Source: Owenia fusiformis
Lineage: Eukaryota > Annelida > Polychaeta > Sabellida > Oweniidae
Length of the DNA: 64,000 nt
Direction: 5' to 3'
Assembly: GCA_903813345.2 (NCBI GenBank)
Contig: CAIIXF020000001.1
Span: 16,633,915 to 16,697,914, forward strand
Below are positions 10,122 through 25,100 of the stretch, in pieces. The notes under the pieces are model-generated. The model searched no databases. It was not told the origin of the DNA and saw nothing but the letters and a program-made list of their open reading frames with translations. The position numbers and the translations under genes are program-made. Position 1 is the first letter of the stretch, and each line of letters opens with the position of its first letter.

Positions 10122-13100
10122 GTAAGTGAATTTCTTCTTTCTTGTACATTTTCTTGATTATTGTTTCAATTATGGTGATTTATAATATACCTATTGAGCA
10201 GTGTGAGTAATGAATTCGCAAGTACTTAGACAAAGAATCACCTCAGCTAGTACTTAATGATCAGTTGCAAATGTTGTAAGATAATTGTCTGAAATAATAT
10301 ATGAATTGATATGCTATGATATTATGGCCAGATAGTAGTGTCATAAACATAAAATCAGTTTCCTACAACTTGAAGTAAATTACATTCTTAATATAATTCT
10401 GTCCAGGCCACTAAGATGAAAGATCATAACAGGCATCTTCAGATTTACATTGATTAAATCCCAGATCTCATGTGTTAAATCTCAGATCACATGAATTTAA
10501 TTTCAGTTCACATGAATCAAGTCCCAGATTACATGAATCAAATCTCAAATCACATATATCAAATCCCAGATCATACTGATCAATAAAATACATGATCATT
10601 GTAATATTAGGATATTCGAGATAAAATCTTCTGGTTTCAAATTCATTAGTCCAAATATTCAAATGAAATCATGAATTCTTCTTTATTGTCTAAGAATTGT
10701 AGCATTAGATTTTTAAAAGTATCTCTTTGATTTCAAAAGCTTATTCAGTTTTATTTTATATCAGTTTTTGCATGATGTTTGTCAGTTTCCTTTATATTAA
10801 TTTGAAATTGATTTTTACATCTGCTCATCTGCTGTCTCATTCTATTCCTCGTTGTAATATAGATCTTCATGTTAAACTACTGTTTGAAATCATAACCCAA
10901 GCATCACTATATATCTATTCAATACAAATTGTTTTCTTCAAGCATCACCATATATCTATTCAATACAAATTGTTTTCTTCAAGCATCACCATATATCTAT
11001 TCAATATAAATTGTTTTCTTCAAGCATCACCATATATCTATTCAATACATATTGTTTTCTTCAAGCATCACCATATATCTATTCAATACATATTGTTTTC
11101 TTCAAGCATCACCATATATCTATTCAATACAAATTGTTTTCTTCAAGCATCACCATATATCTATTCAATACAAATTGTTTTCTTCAAGCATCACCATATA
11201 TCTATTCAATACAAATTGTTTTCTTCAAGCATCACCATATATCTATTCAATACAAATTGTTTTCTTCAAGCATCACCATATATCTATTCAATCCAAATTG
11301 TTTTCTTCAAGCATCACCATATATCTATTCAATCCAAATTGTTTTCTTCAAGCATCACCATATATCTATTCAATACATATTGTTTTCTTCCTTATTATAG
11401 CACCACCACAAGTGGTGACATATTGTTATAGTCTCTTTTTGTGAACAGTTTTCGGCATTTGGTGTTTGGCAGTCACCGTTCAGCAATTGATGTTTGTAAC
11501 AAATATCAGGTGGGGTCATTTTGCATGTTAATGCCTTCTAATATATATTTTTATTGACTTATTGTATCAGTACATGATTATATCAATCACATATCCATTA
11601 TTGAGATTTATATATTTAAGTCATCAATCGCAATATTGGAATAAAAGGTCGGCCATCAGAAACATACTATGCATTAAAAATGAGTAAAATCCTTTATAAG
11701 ATACAACATTATAAAATTAGTGCCTTTGCCTTCATCAATCCGTATCATGCTATCTTGATTAAAGCGCAGAATGAGGTGCTTATAAATCATGGTATTATGA
11801 CGATTCACTTCTTATTGTTTATAGCTCTCAATACTTCAGTAAAAATCCTGGTTTATAAAGTGAATCAATATACACGAAGGGATACTCTATGTCTACTTCC
11901 TATTACCTCTCAGTTAAAGATATTCTCATTTCAACTAGGCTCTGCTTAACTATGGGTTCAATCATATTACAGATATATGCAGAGATAGAACATTTACAGG
12001 GACACAAGGAGGGTGATTAACAATGGGGTCTGAAAAGACTACACTGAAATCTTGGACTTTTTTTAATATTGTGCCTAATTTATGAAAATATGTGGATTTG
12101 AAAAGATAAGGCCTTCTTCCCATATTTTTTTTAAAATGAGGCCAAAATAGGACCCTAGGGCCAGATCGAGATCTTTTTTAGTGTTATAGTAAAGATAAAT
12201 GATAAATATGAATAATGTCAATAAGAATTGTTAACTTTTTAATTTTATCAAGAACTTCAATTATTTTTTTAATGTTTAATTAATAACTACCTAAAGTTAG
12301 AATGACATACAGATACTTAAAACTGCTGTTTTGCATTGTGTATATGTTATAACAGTTTACACATCATTATTAGGTTAACAGATACATAGCTCATAATTAG
12401 TAATGCAATCTGGAAGTAGCAGATAAAGTTTGAACACTTCCACTTATGTATATAGTGTATATTGAACGGATACAATCAAACTGTCGTCATATTGTTGAAA
12501 TAATAGTCATTTCTTAATAAGGAAGTGATTTGCAGTCTGTTTTAATTATATTTGATCCTGTAACAAGAAGAAATGCTGTCAAGCTACATGGCCGCAGGTA
12601 GAGAGTTTCGTTAAGTTTACAGGTTAACAATTTCCTATCCAGAGGTCGACAATTCCCCCAATCAACAGTCAGGAACATACAAGAGGTTAAGAAGTGCCAA
12701 ATGGGAATTGCATATGAGAAAAATATAAATTGTTAGCTATTGAACAATGATAAGTGGAAGAGTTCCATGGCATGTGTAGCTACTAGCTAGCTATTACAAG
12801 TTGCTCCCTGTAGGTAAAAATCCATGTTTCAAAGGCTGTAAGATTTACTGATAAAGATGGTTAATATATGCAGTAGGTTTTGCTGGAAGACCTTACTTGA
12901 ATGTATTAATAACACCAAGTTTATTTGATTGATTCCCCAGTTGTGCAGGGAAAGCTCTGGAAAAAGATATAGATTTTCTCTTGTGGTCTTTGTGATGGGA
13001 TATTAGCTAGAGTCTGTGTAGGTTTATCTTAGCAAGGAGAAATGTAGTTACTTCCTTACAGTTATAGTAATCTGCTAGATCCGCAATGCTTCACATGTTT

Positions 13101-16100
13101 CATTCCATGTTAATTAGCCAATTCTCTTTCGATCTTAAGGTTAATCTACATGGCGAAAATTTCATTGTAATTTTCATGATTATAATTACAAATGATGAAT
13201 GAAACAGGTGATATTTTTCGCATTTTTATGTGGAAAGTTACACACTGCTAGATTATATTGTTCAAAATCAAAATATTTCGATTAAAACGTTCAAATGGCA
13301 TTTCCTGAAAATATGTTATGAAAGTGCGAAACTACCTTAAAGTATTTGTATGTGGAGTAGGAATATTGTAATATCAATGTAAAGTGAATTCCAGCTCTCT
13401 TAGAAAACCAATATATGTCTTATACCAGCTTCCCATAACTCGATATGTCATATGACTGAAATGATTTCTTATAGCTAACGTGTCATTAAAAGTGTTTGTT
13501 GTATGGTTTAAACAACTGATGTTGAGATGTAATTGTTAGTACAGTTTACAATGTCTGGCATCACTTTTTATGTCCTATTTGTTCTTGTCATTTGTTATGA
13601 TCCCTAGTATTGACTTATTTAAGTAATAGATCAATTAAACAGTTATTTCACGTTACTGGAATATGCAGAATTTGTAACAAAAATAGAAAAAGATAATATT
13701 ATACATGTTTGAAGTCTGAACATATACTGTTTATTTTTTATTCCTTGTATAGTTGTTATTCTGGTATTAGATTCTTTTTAAAAAAAATAAAACATGTTTC
13801 AAAGTAGTTATTATTAATTGTTATATACATGCAATTAAGAAAACCTACTATGAGAACATTTTGATTAATTGGTAGTTGCAGCCTTATGAATTTGAAATAC
13901 TTGTACACGTACTTATTACCTCATCCATAATCTTTCTAAAGCATATTGCTATGCTTCTTTATTGTCATTCGGTTGAGGTCGAAGCTATTGTGGTGAATTT
14001 AGCAAGTATATGATCAATGAAAGTGTTCAGGAGGCTCTACGTCAGCAGTCAATTGGCTTCTAATTATGCACCACACCGCAAAAACATCTGTTCTTAACTG
14101 TTTGCTGTTTTCAGTATTTTCAACCAACTTGACATGAACATAATAATTAGCCAAGTCTTTGTTATAAAGTATAGCTGAGAATTGCATCAATATGAGCATG
14201 CACTATCAATAAGTTATCACATCTATATGAAGAAATTATTATTGGGGCAATATTGTTTCTGCCGCCAAGATCGAGGCTTCTGGATTCTTAGCCAGAGTAA
14301 AAGCAAATATCAATAGTACAGTATTCATTTGTTTGTGTTCATTGTCTCCAACTGGGAAACTTTGATATGTTTATCTGGATTATCAGCCCAATTAAATTCA
14401 CTCTGCACCTCGTACATATTTTAGTTTTACTCTCGATCCTGGAGGGAAACCAAAGTATGTGTCATATTCCTGTAATATTACAAGGACATATACCCGAGTG
14501 CTATGCTGAACTTTAATTATACATATTCCAGTAAGTAAGTATGTAATAACTAGAAATCGCTCGAATCACATTCTTCTTCCAATTAATTGTATAGGATTGC
14601 AATTCAAGGTATTGAAGGCAAGCGAGTTTGCTCTAAAGCGGAAAAATATTGACTGGTTTGATTAGAGTTATTACAGATGTAGATCTGAATCAGGGATGAG
14701 GGTTCCACCTGGAAATCTTGATATTACACGGTCAGATGCTGACCTAAATGTAACAAAAACTGGTGTTCCTTATATGTATTATATGTAAGGAGTAGGGATT
14801 TGAGGGATTAAAAAAAGAAATAATCACATGTTGATAACAGGAACATGTTTGTAGAACAAAATGAAGCTTTTGTCATTATTTATATATTTACATCTTAAAA
14901 ATCTTATTTTATACTGTTGTTCTTTTTCGTAGGATGTAGTGCTTTGATGTCTAATTTCAGCATGGTGGTTCTTATTGCAGCAGTTTCATATTGTGTAAAA
15001 AGCATTACACATTTTTATTATGCTAGTCTAGTATTTTGTATATGCATTGTTGGATAGATATTGTTCCCAAGACAGAAGACCCCAATTCAATTTTGTCTTT
15101 AACAATGGGTATTAGGTTCCCTGTTTAGCTACATCTTGTTCTATCAAGGTATTACACTGGAGGAATACGCTGGTTTAACAGTATTGTTAGCTATGCATTT
15201 CTGGAGAATTTCACTTTGAAATATGTTTATTTGATGAAGAAAATTTAAAATCTGAATTTGGTGTTTTCTAGTTCATGAGTTTAGGACAGAATTTCTAATT
15301 TGGTCTGTAATGTCTAGATGCATGTATACCATAGGATTTATTTTCATATCAATGTTGATTTTTTCAAGATGGTGCATTTTGGCTTAGTTTCATCTAATGT
15401 TTTTTGAAGATTCATCATTCTAAAAGAAATGAAACCTTGTTTCTGTGAAAATGCAAAAACAAGAAGGTGCCAGGCTCTGAGTTGAAACCAGAAATTCTAT
15501 CACCAAAACATTTCTGGCTGTTCTTATTAACACTTTATGAGATTTTTGTGAAAGCTGTTTTTAGATGTAACATACGGTACCATCAATGTTGATCATTTTT
15601 TCTCTAAGATTATGGTCTCGCTTCACGATTTCTATCTCTAGTGTTGGAGAGATAGAGATGAGAAAGAGAATATGCTATGCTATATTATCTCTAATCTCTA
15701 TGGTATATCAATACTGAGCTAGTTGTTTACAAGAAGTTCCACCATCATTTAGCAGTAGAGGAAATACTAAAATACTGTTTCCAAGCTTTCCAATGTTAAG
15801 ATGGTATTAATCTTTATTGTAGAACATAATCCAGGCTGACTCTATCTGGCTAGCTTAATCTCTGTGTTTGTGTGGTGGTAGCTTAGGAAATATCTTTATA
15901 CGGGGCTGGCTCATTAGATCCTCCAAGAAACTCTTCTTCGTTTTTTAGAAAAATTCATTCCCTGAAAAAGAAAAAATGGCATGTTTCATGTAGTTCTTCA
16001 ATTTTGGGATTTGGGAGTCATGTTGTTTCAGAATTTATTTTTTTATCTCTAATTGTCACTACAGGTCATTGCTCATAATATTTCCTTGTGCTTTGGGCAG

Positions 16101-19100
16101 GTGCATTGACTTTGAATCTATGTATTATGTATGTCATCAGGATGTATGTCTAAGTCAATTAATGAGCTAGATAATTTGTTCTATTTTAGCTACCTTTAAT
16201 GTCGCTGGAGCAAGTGCATTATGGGATAGGCATGTTTTTGCTGACTATAAAACGGAGATATATGATGTCTTATTTGAATTAATTTCACTGCACTTGGCCA
16301 GGGATGTGGGGGCATATCAGTCTTGATGCACAATTTAATTGAAATCGACTTAACATCAGACTCAAGTTTATACAGAATGTAACTAGCAGATTTGCCGTAA
16401 AGAATCCGTGTTAATCAAAATGTTGAAAAAAGATATAGCAAAATTAAGATTTGTTAGATCCCTGAATAAATTTTGAGTCAGTGTAACCATTCCTTTTCCC
16501 CTTATTTGAGACATCTGCACTTTTGGATGTTTAGATTTTGTTTTCATGGTTGAGTCTTGTATCACACTCCTTATTCCCTTTTAAATTAGGGAGACAAATA
16601 TATAGTTAGATGATGATTCCAGAGATTTGATGCAAGACTTTATTCCCAGTCATACATTTATCATGTTTTTTCTAGAGAGGGTATAATACATGACAACTAA
16701 AATGGCTTCTTTTCGTCACCATGACAACAGTCTTTTGATTTCAGCCAATAAAGACAACATGTCAGTTTTCCTGCCATGTCTTGTGATAAATCAAATGAAG
16801 AAAATTTGACCTAATCTTGTATGGCTCAATTTACAGAATATTATAAAGCAATCTGATAGACTAATTCTCAGAACCAGTCCCCTGAATATCCTGCAGTTCT
16901 AATCAATACACTGATGCTAACTAACTAACTTGTGCTATAGAACTAATCTATGCCAAATGAAATATGACAAGAAAGTAGAGGTCTATTTCTATATTGATAA
17001 TTTTTTAAGATACAACATTTTTCCAGTGTTACAAAAAACATATTTTATGTTGTTATTAGATAAAAACTTAAATGAAACTATATTTAGAACAGAAGTTAAA
17101 TAGTATACGTACATATTAATTATCTATCCTTCATGTGGTTGGGATGAATTATAAAAGTACTTTAAGACCTTCATAGTATAATATGATATCAAGTTTTGAG
17201 GTTATAAGACATGATAAAATGTTCTTGTTATATTCAAAAACAAGTCCATATACGCAGTTCAGTTTATGAAGGTTTTTGCACATATTTCTCTCTGTTGAGT
17301 CTGCTCTTTGACCCAAGCTGCCTAGATATAAAGTAGAAAGTAACTATTTAATACGAACTGCAAACTTGGTACAACTAGTTCATACTGATTCCGAGCAGAT
17401 ACAAATAAAACCATTCACAGCAGCATTGAGGGAAATTGATTCTTATAAATATCAGCTATCTTCTGCAGACCTTTGCACTCTGTGCCTACAAGAAACAATC
17501 ATTGTTTTTTAGGCGATAGCTAATACTGCATACTGACACTTCCGCTAATATCAGTTCATATAAAAGATGCAACGATTAAAGTGAGTCTCAGATACATGTA
17601 TATGCCATACAGTGAGGTAGAAGTACAAACATAGTAATTTGAGGACTATTACGAATATTAATATTATACTTCTCAGTTTGGCTGTGTCATATATAGCTAA
17701 AAGCTGCATTAGAATGACTTCAGCTTCCTAGTGATTTATGTGCTAAGAGAATAAAGATATAGATTATCAAACTTTAATATGAATCGTGAAATAGCGATCA
17801 CAGATGAAGTGTTTTCCCTGATGTAATGGTAATCAATGTAGCTCTCCAAGCATTGTGCACGATATGCTATGTTGTTGTATATTCACTTGTTATCTTATTG
17901 AAGAGGTTAACGCTAAACTATTTGTTAAACTGTAATATAGTAGCATAAAATACCTCTATTTAATATTTTCATATATCTGGAAATATTCAAGTTGAAAGTA
18001 AAAACAGTGAAATACCAGCTCACCCTAGTATAGGTTGATATCTGTCTATATAACTGTGTTATTTAATCCTAGGTTAGATCAGTACAAACAGAAGCTTTTT
18101 CAATAAAGATAAATCTGCTATTTGGGTTCTGTTTACAAAATATTCTAATCCAAAGCCCATATTTATATTAATTAAAAGAGACATGAGAATCAAGGAGTCT
18201 CAAACTAATGTCATGGCAACCTACTGTCACTTGACCTTCAGTTTTACTCAGATTTATTCATTTCGAAACTCTAAAAATATTAACTCATTTCAAATTTTGA
18301 TAGAAACATATAAACAAAAGGGTTTTAAAATGAAACAGTTGCCACTCTTGGTCAAGCAATTTATGAGTTTGACAGCAATAATATTAAATGGCACTCACAT
18401 TGGACACCTGTCTCTTATAGCATGAATGCTTGATGCATATACTGAAGTACACAGTATATTGTCAGTTATTTATCTGTGCATTAAAACTCATGTCAATGGG
18501 GGTTAATAGCTTTGAAATATAAAAGGCAAAAAGTCAGGAAATAGGCAAATAATATTGATAGTTTCGAATAGATTGCCCTGAATTTATAAAGATTCAAGAA
18601 AATCATGGGCTTCATCCTTTTAGACAAAATTGATGTGAAATCCTTAACAAGATAGTTCTATGTTTAACATACCTTTTGCTGAACAGAGATACATTTGTGT
18701 CTGGTGGTCCCAGAATATCTACCTCAAAAGTGAAATGAAAACACAGAAGGGACATAAAAGTAAGTCATGAAAAACAACAGTATGACCAGATGTAAGGAAT
18801 GTATGGGTCAAATCTCAAGTTAAATGAACTAAACCAGGTATTAGGCACAGAGTGTGAACTTGTCGTTTCTCGTGTTCGGGGAATTTAACTTCAAAGTGTT
18901 TGAATTAGAGGTGATCGCAGAAACAAATGTTTTGTATCTGTAGAGAGGATCTCATGTAGGATATCACCATGCTCTTTGATTTTGAAGTTTTGGCAGGTAA
19001 CACAAGGATAAGTGAGCAGACGAAAAATATATTTGAGTTAGCAAAGACTCAAATATGGTAGTTAATAGAGGGCTGATTAGTCATTATGATATGAGGGGGA

Positions 19101-22100
19101 GGTGTTAAACAAAGAGAAAGTAATAAAGCGAGATTTCAGTCTCCCAAGAACAAGAATAATATTAATAAATATAACATGTATATAAATAGATATTACCTGT
19201 TTTTATGTTTTAATACATGAGATATATTATAACAATTAAACGAGTATTCTATATGGGATAATACCATGAGTATGATGCTCAATCATTTCAATGCTTTGTC
19301 ATGAATATTACCACAAATTGCCTTCTCAGTGTGTGTGAGAAGAAAGTCTGGTAATATGGAGTTAATCTGTTCAGAGGTTTCTTTATTCAAGTAGCGATTA
19401 AACATCAGACTGATGTGTTACTGCATTCATTCTATTTGAGACAATCAATAAAGCAGACAGCCAGCTCTATACTGGGTAATGTAACAACATTAATATATCC
19501 ACATATCTCTGGCTTTTCTTCCATCTTGAATTCATGAAATCTCCTTTACTTAAGAGCAGGAAATGCTTTGAGTATTTTTTTATTCCTTGCAATATATTAT
19601 GACCATTATTTTTTATTGTTACACTTAGCTTATCATTGGATTGTTTATGATATTTCTGTTTTAATGAATGTATAATGTTAATAAATAAATTGTTATTTAT
19701 CATAATCAAATTGTTCATCGAATGTTATAATAAACTGAATTGTTATTTATCATAAACAAATTATTTGATAGATTATGTTATCAAGAATACCTGATTTTAA
19801 AAGTTACTTGAAATTAAAGGATTTTTTAAATATAGGAATCAAAAGTGAATAAAATAAAAGTGAAAAGTACAAGTAATATGCATTTCATTTAAGGCCTTTA
19901 AAGTAGCAGCCAAGACCTGTTTTCTGATAAGTAGTATGAAGCATTTAACAATGACTGTTACTTTAATAATAAAAAAAGTAATTGCGCATCTATGCTTCTG
20001 ATTATTCTCCTGGTTGCTATACCAATGAAACCATACGAAATGTGAGATGCTCAACATGAACATATATCTTTAGGATTCTTCACATGACTGTTTGACATAT
20101 TCTTTTAGCTGTGAGGTTAATCGTCTTTTCAGGTATTGGAGTTACACAATGCAATTCTGTAATATCAATATATGCTGAACATGGATCGCCTCCTATCAAT
20201 GATGCTCTCGCGATTTTCCTGTCTTTGGATTCTAGAAATTGACATACTATCTTATACAATGCACTTATTATATATAGCTGCATTGTTATTATATCTAAGA
20301 ATTTAATTATAAGGATATTTTATCTGATGTTAATTATCACAATATAACAAAACTGTCATAATCATGCTGTAGAGAGCATGTTTTGAGCTCAATTGTCTTG
20401 ATTGTTTGTACATGTCTATTCTGGTTCCTTACTTTATTGGAACATGTCATTAATATTTCATTTCTTGATTATGTACAATAGGCTCGGCTTTCTCTTTTTA
20501 TCTGACAACTCTCAGAACAACAAAAATCTAGATTACATTTATATCAATATAGGTGCCTGTGCTAAGATAATATATAAGTTTCAGTCCTATTTTAACAAGT
20601 TTAAAGTGTGACTTTTGCCTTTTTAGAGAAATGTTAGCTCAAATATTGATAACATTAAGGTTACAATAAACTATTGACAAGTATTTTAAGAAAGTCCCGA
20701 ACGTATATCTTGTGAACTTTATAGAGAAAACCTAAGAAGATATCACCGAATATAAACATGTACGTGTGTACAAGACTTACTTAGCTTAGAATAAAACTTA
20801 AGACTTAATGATTGAGACAGTTGTTCAGTAGATAGATAATATGTAATGGCTGACAATTCCCCAATAATTTATGTTTCTATGAGTTATCGCTATAGCTCTT
20901 ATAAGGTTTTACCGCTTTGGCTCACTGCTTTGAATAGCATACTAATATTGTCTAATATCCGTCGGAACCATCTCTCGTCTTGTCTTATATTTCAGATAAT
21001 ATTGGTGTACATCTTACTAGATGTTTTACATTTTTGACATGATTTTATAGTACAGGGTTAAATTTAACTTAGGCTAACCTGATTTCATTAACGTAAAACA
21101 ATAGCATTTTAGCAGTTAGTTGCTATGGTTATCATAAAGATGTGTCAAACTTGTAAAGTTGGTTTACAATTGCAGTTTGAATAAATTTAATTACAATCAT
21201 ACCATTTTAATTGTTAATTTGTAGGATAGTGATCACAGTTCTATTGAAACTGCTTATGATTTATGGCTTGTGTTTTCATTCTGTTAAATGTTTTAGAAAT
21301 GGCATGATACATTGTTGTAATGCAAATTTAAGTTAAAACAACATGTAGACTTCAAATACATATGTGTTAGTAGGTTTTGATTGATCTAACATTCAAGCAT
21401 ATTGGTGTGTTTAATTATAACAATAGAATGAATCCTTCGATATATTGTAGAGTCTGAATATAAATCTTTTGAGTCACAATGCAGTACATTAATCGTTAAT
21501 GATAGAAAGTAGATACTTTTGCAGTAATACACAAGGTCAAAATGTGACGAAGAAATTAACATGGCATATTCGGCCTCTCATTCCAGTGTATATGACATCA
21601 TAAATGATATATATATCCCATCTTTATTAATATATTGTATCATGAACAGATAGAAAATACATTAATTCCATAAGTGGTTTCAATATCCATAATTAAATTA
21701 ATGTACCGTTTGATTTGCCATGATCAGAAGAGCAAGCAGGTCACTGGGAAATGTTTTCCCTTCTCATATTAATGCAAACCTGTAATTTCTTGCCGTTTCA
21801 ACAGCTGGGTGAAATACTAAATAGAAAAGCCTCAAATTCATAGAAAGCGCAAATAAACTGGTATTTAAATGAAGTACAGTGGTTTACATATAGGTTATTA
21901 TTACACTATCACCACAAGGCAGTAGCGATATACATTGATTTTATCCAGAAAATACCGCAAATACATCAGCTATAAAATTGTAACAGAAGACAGGGTATAT
22001 TATTGAGCTAGGAATATATTAATGAGTATCTAGTTGAACTGAACATGCAAAGTTGATCAGAAAAACCATAGACAAATAAAGCTATAGAAGCGACTAAGAG

Positions 22101-25100
22101 GCAACCGATGCCATCCTTGTTGGCTATTGATTGCGAATAACAACTCTACAATAATTATCCCTTTAGCATTTGGATCAAACTGTTATTGCTTAGCTATCAA
22201 GTAACAAAGATCTAGTGAAACCAAGATGGCTTCCTCATCTCGATTATCTATTTTCTTGGTAGTTGACATTTTGTTGCAGTATGCGATGATATAAATAGAA
22301 GTTGGCTTCTATGAATCACATGCATGTACATGTTCAATTGACATTGATGTTTCATTTATTATGGTAAGAGACTGAAACTGAGATATTAAGCTGTTGTCTA
22401 GTTAAATCCGGATTTTATTCATGATAAATAGATAATACCTTGATGTCAGTAGGAGATGCTACATGAAATATATTCCATTTAACAATATCGATATGAGCCA
22501 ATGGCTTTGATACTATCAAAGTGTTACATCAAATCAAAGTTACTCTTGAAAATTCTCATTCTGAAAAATCAGATTATGAAAGCCCTCATGAATTTCTCTA
22601 TGCGTTGGAAATTGTGATGACAGACATTGTTCTGAGTCAAAGATATAAGCACTGACCTTTAATTACTGTGGTTGGGCTTTATGGTTTTCTTGTTCAGGTT
22701 TAGATGGTTTTGAAGTTTGAAAGTCAGCAGTAAGATTCTTGTTTGGTATTCTTAGATAGTTTGTGGAATTGAATCTATTGTAGACACAGTATAGTCTACA
22801 TATTATATTTACATATCATCTGTCTTAAATAATCATTATAGTGTGTTTATGAGTTGGGTCTCTTGGTGCATTTCTTCTGCTTGTGTTTGAGTCTCTCTTG
22901 ACATAAACATCACATTGTTTTTATATTGTTTTTTTAATGGGCCACATATAGAATAAATACAGCAATGAGAATATCAACAGTAGTAAGTTTTTTGTTAGCA
23001 TCATCTATACGTACAGTATATACGTACAGTATAAATAAGTGGTGTTTGAACTTAGATTTCATAATTCAACTCTCGGTCTCATTTTAAACCTTGTAACAGT
23101 ATTGTACATACACCATATTGTAATATTGTCAAGAGATGTTGTATCTATTGTTCTGTGACAAGTTAACCCTCGAAATTGAAACACAAGTGAAAGTTTTAAT
23201 CTTATTTGTTTCAGCTTTTCATACTGTTAAAGAAAAATAGATATATGGAATATTAAAGTTAAGAAGAAGTTGCCTAAACAGAGGGTGATTTTTTGCCTTA
23301 TTTACCTTATTTTTTAAACAGAACTTTGAAGTGACGACCATTTTCAATTTATGTATTGATATTTGGTTATAGTCCAAGTTCAAAGTAGTGCACTCCTGCA
23401 AAACTACTCTGTGTTTATTGAGCGAAAAGATAATATGGCATGTTTTATTGGTAGAACATTATTGACAATTTACAACATAAATTTTGAAATAGATCTGGCA
23501 AAAATAGTATCTGCCATCTTTCTGTGAATATTATATTAAAAATATGATTTTGATTGAATAGAATATTTCTGAATAATAATGTCCATTGTTAAGATAATTA
23601 TTATTAGGTTTTGAGTTCTTCTATCAACACATGCAGTTTTTAGGTCATTACTGTCAGTTGGAATACTATATTGTAGTAAATATGGTCCCAAATTGTATCA
23701 AAATTATGAAGATGACTAATTTTTCCATCTAGATCCATCAAGGTATGTAATGACTGAAGGAATACACTGGTTTAACAGTATTAATTTTTGACGGTTAAAG
23801 TGAAAGTCAGAATCTGTAAGCCCATTCAGCAATTTAGATTTAATTTGATATTGATAAATGCTGTTGTATATATGATAAACTGTATATAGCATTATCATAT
23901 GATGGGGAAAATAATTGTTTACTGTACTAAAAAGTGAAAGAAAACTTTTAATTATTATTAATCCTTCATAATAAAAGATAAGAAGGAGCTCTGAATCAAA
24001 AATAATGTTGTCTTTTGTCACCCAGAGTTATAATCATGTGCCATATTTGTATGTTTCAGCAGGTGCCTCCCCATTCACTGGAGCCAGCATACCACCCTTT
24101 CCTCCATTTGGACAGATCCCTGCGGGGTATTCGATGTTCGGCCATCATCCATTGTTCCCAGGGGCGCCACCTTTTGGTGGGTTAGGTTCTCTGGCAGATA
24201 TTGGAAGTCCATTGAGATCACCCCTCCAACCAAGCCTCAGTCCCACCACAAGTAAGTTGTGTATATTTCTGTAAAAAGAGCGTCATCCCCTTTGCTTTGA
24301 TTGCAAGGATCAGGGAATTAATTAACATCAGAAATGATGTCACCTGTTAACCCCTTTTATATATACAGTAAAACCTGTTTTAGTGAACACCTCTCACTAG
24401 TGGACACCTGTGTTTAGTGAACACCACTTCAAGACATAATTTACATTGACTCCCTGTATAGAATCCCCTCTCTGTAGTATACACCTAGCTACAGTAAACA
24501 CATTTTTGTGCTTCCATAGGTGTTCACTTTCTACAGGTTTTACTGTACTTTGTATAATTATGTTATTAAGGAATAAGTTGAATTGAATTTTAAAGAGAGA
24601 ATCAGATCTAGCAAGCAGGCCAACAAAAAAATGTTTCAATTTTAGAATATTTCTGGCTTATGTCATTCCTTGTCATGTCTATTTTCTAAAAATCCCCAAA
24701 GTGCACACTTTTTCTCAGGAAAACTCAAGATTTTTACAATTATGTATTATTTTTCTATAAGAATGGTTACCATTCTTATTATTTGGGAGAATTTAAACAT
24801 TTTCACCCATTTTTGAACATTGGATTCATAATTACTTCCCCAATTTAAAACACATCGTGAATCTTTTGGGAGATATTGTATTTGAGATTGTAAAGAATAG
24901 ATTAATAGGTCAATTGTACATGTTGGTTGCAATTTTTTCACCCCTGTATCTCTGATTCTGCCTTTAAAAAAACTATTTCTAGCAAGAAATATCATAATTG
25001 AGCATTAATTCACTTAACCAGATTAATCTGAAAAACTGTGTTTTGTTTCATTAACAATACAAAGTGATTAAATAACACTTGAAAATTTCCTACGGTTACT

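Larger units (their letters stand above)
10122..24059 (+). other. BAZ2 intron 1 (13.9 kb)
   Basis: Holds a 21-bp degenerate repeat, the 41-bp minisatellite and copy B of the dispersed element. From 11.6 kb to 24 kb I see only AT-rich non-coding sequence. Two short stretches (15145-15185 and 23740-23785) share the phrase AATACACTGGTTTAACAG with one mismatch and may be relics of a dispersed repeat. Confidence 0.7.

Noticed and set aside
10727-11444. Three overlapping long open frames (129-234 codons)
   Set aside because: They are only the translation of a 41-bp repeat that lacks stops in every plus frame; no protein character.
20080-20283. Minus-strand 67-codon open frame in intron 1
   Set aside because: No recognisable family and no neighbouring exon; most likely chance.
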